From Nanobdellota archaeon (GTDB lineage: Archaea; Nanobdellota; Nanobdellia; Woesearchaeales; JAHJEM01), in NCBI GenBank assembly GCA_018825425.1, contig JAHJEM010000139.1, positions 1-32,233 of the forward strand: DNA of 32,233 nt. The letters are read 5' to 3'. The stretch's first letter is position 1, and every line of letters begins with the position of its first letter. This document shows positions 1 to 8,379 of this stretch, in pieces. The notes under the pieces are model-generated. The model did not search any database and had not been told where the DNA came from. It worked only from the letters and a program-made list of their open reading frames with translations. The translations under genes were made by a program, and so were the position numbers.

Positions 1-1
1 T

Positions 2-232
2 CAACAGACCAATAGGGAATTAAATGATCAACAACATTGGATAGAACTTATTGTTGCTGGAGCAAAAGAGAGTAAAGATAAACTTCCTGCTGAGGATCAG
101 AACGGTCCAAAGGGTCACAGAATTGATGAAGTCAGAGATGGTTTTATACGTATGGTCCAAAGAAAGGGGAAACTAGAACAACACTTCTTTACTGTATTTG
201 ACAAGCTACTAAAGGGAGAGCTTCAACCTTAG
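2..232 (+). CDS. C-terminal 76 residues of an unknown protein (5' truncated)
   Basis: An open frame runs from the window edge to a TAG at 230-232, so only the C-terminus is seen. The fragment is hydrophilic and rich in Gln, Lys and Glu (for example ELNDQQHWIELIVAGAK), with a helical look and no membrane segment or metal motif. I do not recognise the family. Its stop codon interlocks with that of the convergent lipoprotein gene: the four bases TTAG at 229-232 contain both stops. The absence of stops for 76 codons and the tight convergent junction support a real gene, but function cannot be inferred. Confidence 0.6.
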   Translation, partial: QQTNRELNDQQHWIELIVAGAKESKDKLPAEDQNGPKGHRIDEVRDGFIRMVQRKGKLEQHFFTVFDKLLKGELQP

Positions 233-774
233 CTTTTCTCATACAATCCAATCAATTCTGCCTTATCAATGGTGTGAGCACCTATCTTTTCTAAGAAGTT
301 GTCCTTGGTAACATCCTCGAGCTCTTCCACGTCCAATGCGTAGAGTGTATGGACATATTTGTGTTTTCCGCTTGGAGGGCAGGGACCACCATAGTCTTCT
401 TTTCCAAAATCGTTTGGAACTTGGCTTCCTTCATAGGTTCCTTTCTCAAATCCAGTGCTTGCCCGTGGAATGTTGTAGACTTGCCAGTGTACCCAACCAT
501 CACCTGGAGCATCTGGATCGAATATTCGTAGAGCAAAACTCTTGGTCTCTTTTGGCACCCCACTCCATTTAAGATGAGGACTCAAATCCTCTCCTTGGCA
601 AGTGAGTTCTCTTGGCATATCTGAATTGTGTTCAAAATTTGATTCTAGTTTCATTGCTTCCACCTCCGGTGGTATTTCCTCAGGTATTTGTTGAACATGA
701 TTTGTAGGCTCGGTTGGTATATCAGGCCCAGAACAGGCTACCAATAACACAGCCAGAATTAATAACCATTTCAT
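229..774 (-). CDS. PEBP family (YbhB/YbcL, Raf kinase inhibitor-like) lipoprotein
   Basis: The 181-residue product begins with a short hydrophobic signal ending in a lipobox (LLVACS, residues about 10-15), so the mature protein should be lipid-anchored at Cys14 outside the cell. After a Pro/Glu-rich linker (about 17-40) comes a complete PEBP domain: DLSPHLKW, FDPDAPG, DGWVHWQVYNIP and GPCPPSGKHKY match the conserved ligand-pocket segments of the YbhB/YbcL group. These bind anionic or phosphorylated ligands; the physiological ligand in archaea is not known. The start is supported by a GGTGAT ribosome site just upstream and a TATA-like element near 804-815. Family assignment is firm; role is open. 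Confidence 0.9.
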   Translation of the reverse strand: MKWLLILAVLLVACSGPDIPTEPTNHVQQIPEEIPPEVEAMKLESNFEHNSDMPRELTCQGEDLSPHLKWSGVPKETKSFALRIFDPDAPGDGWVHWQVYNIPRASTGFEKGTYEGSQVPNDFGKEDYGGPCPPSGKHKYVHTLYALDVEELEDVTKDNFLEKIGAHTIDKAELIGLYEKS

Positions 775-803
775 GCAATCACCAAATGATGATATGTTTG
801 TTA

Positions 804-815
804 TGTTTAAAAAGG
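804..815 (-). promoter_or_regulatory. TATA-like element of the PEBP lipoprotein gene
   Basis: Reading the minus strand, CTTTTTAAAC lies about 30-40 nt before the ATG at 774, as expected for an archaeal TATA box. A GGTGAT ribosome-binding sequence sits between it and the start. Confidence 0.45.
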
Positions 816-883
816 TTGTCCTAGACAGGTATATCTGAAAATGATGTATGTAGCAGCATCACAACCTCCATATTCCTAGAAAT

Positions 884-892
884 ATTTATAAA
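884..892 (+). promoter_or_regulatory. TATA box giving a probably leaderless mRNA for the 870-aa surface protein
   Basis: ATTTATAAA is centred about 27 nt before the ATG at 915. Archaeal transcription normally starts 24-28 nt after the TATA centre, so the transcript would begin at or next to the start codon. No ribosome-binding sequence precedes the ATG, which agrees. Confidence 0.65.
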
Positions 893-914
893 GCCCGAAT
901 ATGCAAAATACACT

Positions 915-3527
915 ATGAACCCTCGAGTTTGGCTGCTTACAATATTATTGCTCATAATACCTTTCTCATATGCAGCAAACTGTGGTGGGGGGACTGATTG
1001 TCAGTGCGGGGATTATTTGACTTCTAATCATGTCATGGACTATGATCTTACTGGTTGTGATGGTCATGGTATACGGATTGCAACAGCAGGTCTAATCTTA
1101 GACTGCAACAACAAGCAGATTCAAGGTATTGATTACAGGTCTACAGGTGTTGATATCACAAACAGTGAGATAACTGTGAAGAATTGCAAGATAAACAAGT
1201 TCGGGACTGGAATCAACATTCATGAATGCAATGATTGTGAGATAACTGATAATAAGATCTATGACCACGATGGTTATGCTATCAGACTCTCAGGATCAGT
1301 GGATTCTTCAGGTGTAATAATCACTGGTAATGAATTGTATGATATTGATCATTATACCTTGACAATCGAGAGCTCCAATGTCCATGGCACCACAATAGAT
1401 GACAATTACATCCATGATAATCCTCAGCACGGCATAATTATCAAAGGCAATGATCATGTGGTTACAAATAATCGTCTTAGGAACAATGGTTATGGAAGTG
1501 GTCATTATCCTGGAATTGAAGCGAGCGCAATCGGAGGACAACACTTTGATAATGCAGAAATCTCAGGTAATACAATAAATGGTGAACAGTACAAAGCAAT
1601 ATATCTTGCAGGATATGTCACGAATTCTGAGGTTACTGACAATGAGATAACAGGATGCAGAAGTCAAGGAATATATTTAGGACCTCATTCAGAAAATGTG
1701 GATATTATTGACAATCATATTACAGGAGGGGGCAGATCACAAGGATATGGTGTTGACTTGTGGAGTTTGGGACCGGATATAACCTTCAGTAATAATTTTG
1801 TGTGCAATTACATGAACGATGTATTCTGTCATGGAACAGGTACAGTCGTAACAGGGTCTGGAAACACTTTTTCAGTGCTCTACAATGGTAATGGTGCTTG
1901 CGATGGCGTTACATATTCTCCTTGTCCTGCATCTTGTGGAAACACAGTAGTTGAAGGAAGCGAACAATGCGATGATGGCAATCATGATAATGGGGACGGA
2001 TGCGATGCTTACTGCAGGACCGAAGCGTGTGGTAATGGACGTATTGATGCAGGAGAAGAATGCGACGATAACAATGTCGTAAATGGAGATGGATGCAACA
2101 GCCAATGCCAGACCGAAGTACTGGTCGAGATCTGTACCAATGGAATTGATGATGATCTAGATTCATATATTGATTGCTATGATTCAGACTGTACCTCAAA
2201 TCCTGCTTGTGTCCCTGACGAGATATGCAACAATGCATATGACGATGATGGAGACGGTTATTCTGACTGCTATGACACTGATTGTGCAGATTATCCTGCA
2301 TGCATGGATGACGAGATATGCAATAATGGATTAGATGATGACGATGACGGAGATGAAGACTGTGATGACTCTGACTGCAGCTCAAGTCAATATTGTCAAG
2401 ATTCTGAGATCTGTGACAATGATGAGGACGATGATGACGATGGAGACACTGACTGCGATGATTCTGACTGTGCTGATCTAAGCATATGTGATACAGGACT
2501 TGAGATTTGTGACAATGATGAGGACGATGATGACGATGGAGACACAGATTGTGATGATTCTGATTGTGAAAACGAGAGTATATGCATTGATCCTCCTGAC
2601 TATGAACTTTCATGTGTGAATGGAATAGACGACGATGCTGATGGAGATACTGACTGCGATGATGATGATTGCCTATTGGTTCCAAACTGCTATGACTTCA
2701 ATCAAACCAACCAGACAAACCAGTCTCAACCAAACAATCAGAGCAACCAGTCCAACCAATCAAGCCCTCCTCCAGAAGATCCTGTCTTCAAGACAATAGA
2801 GACTAATCTGCCAGGTATAACGATTGATGTGGAAACAACAAATAAATTCCCAATCTGTACACTAGAAGAAAAGGCAATAACCAATCTACCAAAAGGTGAT
2901 GCACTTTACAGTATTCATTTCATCAATTGTGACATAGAGACTGAGGCCCAGAAGATAATTTTCACTGTGACTGCCAATTCTAAGGAACCCCTTATCTTTC
3001 ACAAACAAGGAGCCACATGGAATAGCATTGATTTGGACGATGTGTATACCCATGGAGTTTCAACTGAAGTATCTGTCGTGTACCAAGGAATTGGTGACTA
3101 TGCTGTCATTATTCCTGATGAAGAAGAACCAGATGATCCTGTAGACGAAGACCCGACTGAAGTGGAAACAGGTGGTGGAATGTCTGTCTGGATAATAATA
3201 TTCGTGATAGCAGGAGTTGTTGTTCTTGGAGGAACTATTGGCTTTCTATATTTGAATAGAGAACATAATCACAAACAGGCTAATCCGAATATGATAACAC
3301 CAGAAGTGCACGAAACAGTACATAGAAGCATAAAAAGTGGTGCCAAACCAGAAAAAGTACATAATGTATTAGCACACAATGGATGGAAACCTGAAGAAGT
3401 GAAAAAAGTTATCCATACATATAGAAATGTACCAAATAAATACCAGAAAACACCATATCAGACAATTGAAAAACACAGGGCTGATTTCATGGACAAAGCG
3501 TTTTCTAGTGATTCGGACAAAAAATAG
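915..3527 (+). CDS. Large cell-surface protein: beta-helix, DUF4215-type and Asp/Cys-rich repeats, membrane anchor, cytoplasmic tail
   Basis: 870 residues. A signal peptide (1-20, ending SYAA) is followed by a right-handed parallel beta-helix of the NosD/pectate-lyase-like kind (about 45-335), with recurrent turns such as ITGNELYDI and VTDNEITG. Two DUF4215-type cysteine modules follow (about 339-400; CGNGRIDAGEECDDNN). Six repeats of about 30 residues come next (about 405-592), of pattern C-x-N-x2-DDD-x-D-x3-DC-x-D-x-DC-x(4-6)-C; the Asp ladders suggest Ca2+ binding. An Asn/Gln/Ser linker (about 595-620), a membrane-proximal domain (622-733), one transmembrane helix (about 756-780) and a cytoplasmic tail ending in a GW motif (about 792-832) complete it. 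The topology suggests an exported adhesin or surface sensor. The next gene is a paralogue with the same layout. Ligand unknown. Confidence 0.85.
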   Translation: MNPRVWLLTILLLIIPFSYAANCGGGTDCQCGDYLTSNHVMDYDLTGCDGHGIRIATAGLILDCNNKQIQGIDYRSTGVDITNSEITVKNCKINKFGTGINIHECNDCEITDNKIYDHDGYAIRLSGSVDSSGVIITGNELYDIDHYTLTIESSNVHGTTIDDNYIHDNPQHGIIIKGNDHVVTNNRLRNNGYGSGHYPGIEASAIGGQHFDNAEISGNTINGEQYKAIYLAGYVTNSEVTDNEITGCRSQGIYLGPHSENVDIIDNHITGGGRSQGYGVDLWSLGPDITFSNNFVCNYMNDVFCHGTGTVVTGSGNTFSVLYNGNGACDGVTYSPCPASCGNTVVEGSEQCDDGNHDNGDGCDAYCRTEACGNGRIDAGEECDDNNVVNGDGCNSQCQTEVLVEICTNGIDDDLDSYIDCYDSDCTSNPACVPDEICNNAYDDDGDGYSDCYDTDCADYPACMDDEICNNGLDDDDDGDEDCDDSDCSSSQYCQDSEICDNDEDDDDDGDTDCDDSDCADLSICDTGLEICDNDEDDDDDGDTDCDDSDCENESICIDPPDYELSCVNGIDDDADGDTDCDDDDCLLVPNCYDFNQTNQTNQSQPNNQSNQSNQSSPPPEDPVFKTIETNLPGITIDVETTNKFPICTLEEKAITNLPKGDALYSIHFINCDIETEAQKIIFTVTANSKEPLIFHKQGATWNSIDLDDVYTHGVSTEVSVVYQGIGDYAVIIPDEEEPDDPVDEDPTEVETGGGMSVWIIIFVIAGVVVLGGTIGFLYLNREHNHKQANPNMITPEVHETVHRSIKSGAKPEKVHNVLAHNGWKPEEVKKVIHTYRNVPNKYQKTPYQTIEKHRADFMDKAFSSDSDKK
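2406..2567 (+). repeat. Near-identical tandem duplication of an Asp/Cys repeat (period 96 bp)
   Basis: The segment beginning at 2406 recurs at 2502 with only a few, mostly silent, differences over about 66 bases (GATGAGGACGATGATGACGA is identical in both). The 32-codon period equals one protein repeat plus spacer, so one repeat was recently duplicated in frame. Confidence 0.8.
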
Positions 3528-3562
3528 CCCGAGAAACCATCTCTTCCCAAGGAATGGGAAAC

Positions 3563-3572
3563 TTTTATAAAT
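3563..3572 (+). promoter_or_regulatory. TATA box for the 1042-aa surface protein
   Basis: TTTTATAAAT is centred about 27 nt before the ATG at 3595, predicting a leaderless transcript independent of the upstream paralogue, whose stop is at 3527. Confidence 0.65.
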
Positions 3573-3594
3573 CCTAAACCTCAGAATTGTAGGT

Positions 3595-6500
3595 ATGGCA
3601 AAGCAGATTGATCCAAAGCAGTATATGGTGCTGCTTTTCATAATGATTGCAATTTTCTCAAGCTTTTACGCCGCAATGCAACCTGATGGTCAATTGAATC
3701 TTTATGGTAAGGCTGTAGGAGATTGTATCACGCCTGATGAGTTAGAGGTTTTTGCCAACCAATACATAATCAGCGATGATGTGAATTTGTGTCCTGGGGA
3801 CTATACCATTGATAGGACAATGACAATAGCAAATGATGACATCACTGTGGATTGCAGTGGAGCCACTTTAAGAAACCCATATTTCCAGTCCTCAAAGAAA
3901 CGGTTGGAAGTCAAGGCATGTGTCATAGTTGATGGAAATATTGTTTTTTCTAATTCGGATGATACAATAATAAAAGAGAATATATTCTTGGAGACAAGAG
4001 TGCGGTTTGATGGAGACAGCGCAGATGGAATAAACATTAGTAACAATACTTTTAGGATGAATGACGCTGCTGCTTCAATTCATTTGTATCATATAACTGA
4101 CAGCTTAGTCTACAGCAACACATACTCCTGCGATTATATGTCTGCTTCAATGGTATCTCTGATGGATTCAGACAACAATGATATAATTTCAAATGATATT
4201 AGAGGAGAGTGCCATGGCGCAGGTATCGGACTGGTACGGTCTTCGAGCAATCTGATCAGCCACAACAGCATCAAAAAGATACAGACAGGTATTGCGATCA
4301 GTTCTGATTCAGACGATAATGTAATCGAGCATAACAGCATTCTAAGATCATCTGGTGCAACCAATGGTCTTAATTCTGGAATAACGGTGAGTGGATCAGA
4401 TAATACCCTGGTCAGGAACAATAGCGTCAATGAGACCTCAGGTTCTGCTATCAGAGTAAGGTCAGGAACAACCAATCTCCGGCTTTATGATAATTTCATC
4501 TGCAAGAACAATCCAGGATATTATGACAGGGATATCAAGTGTGAGAATGCACCAAGTGGTGCTGTTACCGGAGCAAGAAATTATATTGGAAGGATACATA
4601 CAGATTGTGTTGTTAGTGGTTTTGAGAAGTGGGATTGTCCATATTGTGGAAACAATAAGGCTGAATATGCTGTGGGAGAAGAATGTGACGGAAACGATAT
4701 GGGTAAATATACTTGTCTTGACTATGATTACAATCGCGGGTTCTTGGACTGCAATCCACCAGGATCAGACAACGAATGCAAATACAATTTTGATTCCTGC
4801 AGTGATGAGTGTTATGATGATGTAACAGAGCCAATCTATGAACCGGTTAAGATGTGCCCAGGAACCTATACGCTTGAGAATAAAATTGTCGTCGGGGTAC
4901 AAAGAGTCTTTGATTGTGCAGGCTCAACCCTAATAGCGGGTGCAGATACTTATGCATTCCAACTGGGAGACTATGCAGAGGTTAGGAATTGTCATCTCAA
5001 GAATTTTGAGGTTGGTGTTTATGTTAAAGGCAGATGGGAATCCGCAGGCCACCAAGGATGGACGTTACATGATCCAAAGATCAAAGATATGAACATTGAA
5101 GACTGCAAGACAGGTATCTATGCATGGATGGTACCTAACTTGTTTATCAATAATACCAATATTACTGGAACAGACCTATTTGGTTTAAGAGTCTCACATA
5201 TTGAGGCTGCCAAGCTTTACAACATTAAATCATGTGACAATGTGAATAGCAGGGATTTCAATTGGGCACAATATGTACAAGACTACAGTACTCCTGCGAC
5301 TGGAGATGACTTGTTCTTCCAAAATGCTCATGTTAGTGTACCAAATCCAGGTATAACCTGGCAACCATGTTATGGACCTCCACCAGTAGAAATATGCAAC
5401 AATGAACTTGATGATGACTCAGACGACTTGATTGACTGTGATGATCCAGACTGCACAACAAATCCAAACTGCATCCCAGGAGCAGAGATCTGCGATAATG
5501 AGATTGATGATGATTCAGATCAGCTAATTGATTGTGATGATCCCGACTGCGAAAGTGCAGAAGCATGCAGAGGAGATCCACTGCCAGGAGCTCCACCAGA
5601 GATCTGCGATAATGGTATTGACGATGACCAAGATGAGTTTGTAGATTGTTTTGATATGGATTGTCTTGACTTCTGTGATAGTGGTGAAAATCCTGATGCA
5701 GGAAATGGCGATGATGGCGGAGACGACGAGGGATCTGGAGCTGGTGATGATGGTTCTGGAGATGACAACAGCCCTGGTGACTATGAATACGAACGCTTCT
5801 GTGACAACCTATTTGATGACGATGATGACGGCTTGCTTGATTGTGAAGATGATGACTGCCTCCGAGTTCCAGAATGTGAAGATATCTTCTATGACGATGA
5901 TGATCTGTGGAACCTAGATCCAGATGATCTGGACTGGGAGTTGGATGGTTTAGATGATGATGTGTACAATACACCTGCTGATCCTCCACCTGAAAACATT
6001 CCATTGGAGAAATCTCTTACTACCAATGTAGAAGGAATGACACTCATAGTGGAAACCACCAATGCAGAACCTACTTGTTATGTGGAGACCAAAACTCCTG
6101 CAATAATGCCTGCAGGAGAAGTAGTGTACTCAATTGAACTATTTGATTGTGATATCCAGACCAATGCAAAATATGTGATCTTTGATATCCAAGGAATTGA
6201 TCAGACAGACAACATAATCAGTGCATACTATGGAACAGCTACAGGATGGAGAAAACTTCAATCTTCAGATGCAGAGGTCATAGATCAGAACTTAAAGATG
6301 CTTTTCCAGGGAAGAGGCAACTATGCAATCATGTCTGCTGAACCAACATATGACAGGAGAGATCCTGCCAACGAAGAGCCTACAGATATTGAATCTTCCT
6401 CATTCTCATTCACTGGACTTATCATTATGTTGATATCAGTACTTGTTGTTGGAAGCATAATATTCCTTTATTTCCATAGAGAGATGCTTCATCTGCAGTT

Positions 6501-6723
6501 CCCTCACAACAAGATGACTCCTGACGTAAACAATGTATTCCAGAAGTCAATGAAACAAGGGAAAAATTCTGAACAGATCCAGAAAGTTTTCGTGAAAAAT
6601 GGCTGGCAGGATGCCCAGATACAAAGGATGGTTGAACAGAAGATGAGCTCACCAAAAAAGAAAGTAAACAAAGATAAGTTTGGCAAGCGATCTGATATGA
6701 TAAGCAATGCTTTTTCTAAGTGA
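3595..6723 (+). CDS. Large cell-surface protein, paralogue of the preceding gene
   Basis: 1042 residues. An N-terminal hydrophobic segment (about 10-28) acts as signal or anchor. It is followed by a beta-helix (about 60-330), a Cys-containing insert (about 350-410), a second beta-helix-like stretch opening with another CPGTYTL segment (about 420-570), three Asp/Cys repeats (about 599-690; DDDSDDLIDCDDPDC), a Gly/Asp low-complexity spacer, a fourth repeat (about 734-762), a very acidic linker, a membrane-proximal domain (803-917), one transmembrane helix (about 940-963) and a cytoplasmic GW tail (973-1016). The membrane-proximal domain shares VETTN, YSI and CDI positions with that of the upstream protein. 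Tandem position and matching order of parts indicate gene duplication followed by divergence, with four repeats here against six upstream. Ca2+-dependent adhesion is plausible but inferred. Confidence 0.83.
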   Translation: MAKQIDPKQYMVLLFIMIAIFSSFYAAMQPDGQLNLYGKAVGDCITPDELEVFANQYIISDDVNLCPGDYTIDRTMTIANDDITVDCSGATLRNPYFQSSKKRLEVKACVIVDGNIVFSNSDDTIIKENIFLETRVRFDGDSADGINISNNTFRMNDAAASIHLYHITDSLVYSNTYSCDYMSASMVSLMDSDNNDIISNDIRGECHGAGIGLVRSSSNLISHNSIKKIQTGIAISSDSDDNVIEHNSILRSSGATNGLNSGITVSGSDNTLVRNNSVNETSGSAIRVRSGTTNLRLYDNFICKNNPGYYDRDIKCENAPSGAVTGARNYIGRIHTDCVVSGFEKWDCPYCGNNKAEYAVGEECDGNDMGKYTCLDYDYNRGFLDCNPPGSDNECKYNFDSCSDECYDDVTEPIYEPVKMCPGTYTLENKIVVGVQRVFDCAGSTLIAGADTYAFQLGDYAEVRNCHLKNFEVGVYVKGRWESAGHQGWTLHDPKIKDMNIEDCKTGIYAWMVPNLFINNTNITGTDLFGLRVSHIEAAKLYNIKSCDNVNSRDFNWAQYVQDYSTPATGDDLFFQNAHVSVPNPGITWQPCYGPPPVEICNNELDDDSDDLIDCDDPDCTTNPNCIPGAEICDNEIDDDSDQLIDCDDPDCESAEACRGDPLPGAPPEICDNGIDDDQDEFVDCFDMDCLDFCDSGENPDAGNGDDGGDDEGSGAGDDGSGDDNSPGDYEYERFCDNLFDDDDDGLLDCEDDDCLRVPECEDIFYDDDDLWNLDPDDLDWELDGLDDDVYNTPADPPPENIPLEKSLTTNVEGMTLIVETTNAEPTCYVETKTPAIMPAGEVVYSIELFDCDIQTNAKYVIFDIQGIDQTDNIISAYYGTATGWRKLQSSDAEVIDQNLKMLFQGRGNYAIMSAEPTYDRRDPANEEPTDIESSSFSFTGLIIMLISVLVVGSIIFLYFHREMLHLQFPHNKMTPDVNNVFQKSMKQGKNSEQIQKVFVKNGWQDAQIQRMVEQKMSSPKKKVNKDKFGKRSDMISNAFSK

Positions 6724-6764
6724 TCAAAAATATTGAAATTAGTTAAATAGATTATGATTTGAGA

Positions 6765-6777
6765 ATATATTTAAATA
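6765..6777 (+). promoter_or_regulatory. TATA box of the PLP/RimK operon
   Basis: ATATATTTAAATA is centred about 28 nt before the ATG at 6799. It decides the start: the in-frame TTG at 6781 would lie upstream of the predicted transcription start. Confidence 0.6.
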
Positions 6778-6798
6778 CACTTGACAAATCATAACAGT

Positions 6799-7587
6799 AT
6801 GAAAGAACAATGTACAGCTAAGCTACATGATCTTACTGGAAAAAAGCACATCATTTTCGTATCCAGAGGCAATGCTGCAATCAAGCTTGCATTGAAATAT
6901 GTCAAAGCACAAGGCAAGACTACACTCCTTTTCCAAGATCAAGGCGGTTGGATTACTTATGGACAGTTTGCAGACAGATTAAAGCTAGATCCAGCCAAAC
7001 TCAAAACAGATCATGGTCTTGTATCCCCTGATTTGCTCAGAAATCATAATGATTCTGCTCTGATTATCAATTCCATGCCAGCATATGCATTCCTACAGGA
7101 TATGAACCTTATATCCAAAGCCTGCAAAAACCAAAATATATTCTTAATAAATGATGTTTCAGGTAGCATAGGAACACCTGAGGCAAAATTTGGAGATCTA
7201 ATTCTGGGAAGTTTTGGAGCATCCAAACCAATTGAAGTAGGCAGTGGAGGATTCATAGCCACAGATTCAAAAGAAGTGTCTGAATTTATAGAAACAGAAC
7301 AAACAAGACTAGATTTTAAGAAGCTTAACCAGGCATTAGACCATCTCAAGCAAAGACTTGACACATACAAAAAAGCAAGAAGCGGTATACTAAAAGATCT
7401 TTCAAAGTATGATATTCTAAACCCTCATTCTTCTGGAATTAATGTAATCATCAAATACAATTCTGAAGAGGAGAAAGAGGATATTGAGAAGTACTGTAAA
7501 ACCCATAACTTTAAATATACTCTCTGTCCCAGGTATATTAGAGTGCTTGAAAAAGCAGTGTCAATTGAAATCAAGCAGTTGAGGTGA
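6799..7587 (+). CDS. Short DegT/fold-type I PLP-dependent enzyme-like protein
   Basis: 262 residues from the ATG chosen by promoter position. The order of segments fits fold-type I PLP enzymes of the DegT/aminotransferase kind: FVSRGNAAIKLAL near the N-terminus (cofactor phosphate region), FLINDVSGSIG with the Asp that would pair with the pyridine nitrogen (D119), and SFGASKPIEVGSGGF with the candidate Schiff-base lysine (K143), followed by the glycine-rich strand usual after it. It is much shorter than typical members (about 350-400 residues) and the C-terminal domain is minimal, so substrate and even activity are uncertain. It opens a run with the zinc-ribbon, RimB-like and RimK-like genes at 6-24 nt spacing. 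Confidence 0.65.
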   Translation: MKEQCTAKLHDLTGKKHIIFVSRGNAAIKLALKYVKAQGKTTLLFQDQGGWITYGQFADRLKLDPAKLKTDHGLVSPDLLRNHNDSALIINSMPAYAFLQDMNLISKACKNQNIFLINDVSGSIGTPEAKFGDLILGSFGASKPIEVGSGGFIATDSKEVSEFIETEQTRLDFKKLNQALDHLKQRLDTYKKARSGILKDLSKYDILNPHSSGINVIIKYNSEEEKEDIEKYCKTHNFKYTLCPRYIRVLEKAVSIEIKQLR

Positions 7588-7593
7588 ATTGGG

Positions 7594-7989
7594 ATGAAAG
7601 AACCAGAATCTATGGACGAATTACTATTCTTTACAAATAGAGTTGTGGACAACGGAAGCATAAAAGCATGGATATGCAGGCCCCCGTGCCCAAAATGCAA
7701 CAAATTGATGGGAAAATCAATTAATCCTAAAACAGGTAAAGTTATTAAAAAGGCAGAAGATTACGAATGCCCTTCCTGTGGTTTTAAACAAGCCAAAGCA
7801 GACGTGGAAAAAGATTTAAGAGTGGAAGTGATTTACAAGTGCCCCTATTGCCAGCATGAGGGCGAAACCACAACAGAACATGTAAGAAAGACATGGCAGG
7901 GTGTCCCTTCTTTTATTTTTGAGTGTCAAGAATGCGGGCAAAAGATAGGTATAACCAAGAAGATGAAATCTCCGAAGAAAAAGAAGTGA
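7594..7989 (+). CDS. Double zinc-ribbon protein
   Basis: 131 residues with four CxxC knuckles: C32/C35 with C59/C62 and C83/C86 with C111/C114, making two zinc ribbons joined by a basic linker. The C-terminus is Lys-rich (KKMKSPKKKK). Such ribbons commonly bind nucleic acid or ribosomal components; no specific family is recognised. The start has a GAGGTGA ribosome site overlapping the stop of the preceding gene, so the two are probably translated from one mRNA. Its position beside a RimK-like ligase makes a ribosome-linked role conceivable, but that is inference. Confidence 0.75.
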   Translation: MKEPESMDELLFFTNRVVDNGSIKAWICRPPCPKCNKLMGKSINPKTGKVIKKAEDYECPSCGFKQAKADVEKDLRVEVIYKCPYCQHEGETTTEHVRKTWQGVPSFIFECQECGQKIGITKKMKSPKKKK

Positions 7990-8002
7990 GCAAGTGAAAA
8001 AT

Positions 8003-8356
8003 ATGAGTAAAGAAGACATTACAGAAAAAACAGTCCTTGGAATAATTGAGGATGTAGAATTCAAGCTTGAAGATGAAAACATGATAATCCAGGCCAAGAT
8101 AGATACTGGAGCCACCAAGAGCTCAATTGATATCAAGTTGGCATCAGAGCTCAAACTCGGACCTATTGTAAAATCCAAACTTGTAAAAAGTGCTCATGGT
8201 ACTAAGCTTAGGCCTATTGTATGGGCAGATATCGTGCTCAAGGGAAAGCCATTGCGTGCGGAATTCACGCTTGCAGACAGGACACACATGACATATCCTG
8301 TTCTGATCGGAGTGAATATTCTAAAGCAAGGATTTCTGGTTGATCCATCATTATAG
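8003..8356 (+). CDS. RimB-like (COG4067) retropepsin-fold protein
   Basis: 117 residues from the ATG at 8003; a GTG three codons upstream (7994) is an alternative. AGTGA five bases before the ATG favours 8003. The motif KIDTGATKSSID (about residues 32-43) is the DTGA active-site turn of retropepsin-like folds, and the C-terminal TYPVLIGVNIL matches the usual second signature. COG4067 proteins are found next to RimK-type ATP-grasp ligases, as here, and are annotated as ATP-dependent zinc proteases; a role in trimming or controlling RimK-added residues has been proposed for the family. Small size is normal for this group. Confidence 0.82.
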   Translation: MSKEDITEKTVLGIIEDVEFKLEDENMIIQAKIDTGATKSSIDIKLASELKLGPIVKSKLVKSAHGTKLRPIVWADIVLKGKPLRAEFTLADRTHMTYPVLIGVNILKQGFLVDPSL

Positions 8357-8379
8357 CAATTCAATAATGAGGAATTTGT

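Noticed and set aside
1909-2685. Long minus-strand open frame opposite the Asp/Cys repeats
   Set aside because: It is a shadow of GAT/GAC-rich codons read in reverse, giving a His/Arg/Ser-rich nonsense protein with no ribosome site or promoter.
5333-6004. Long minus-strand open frame opposite the second surface protein's repeats
   Set aside because: Same composition artefact: His- and Leu-rich translation, opposite a well-supported gene.
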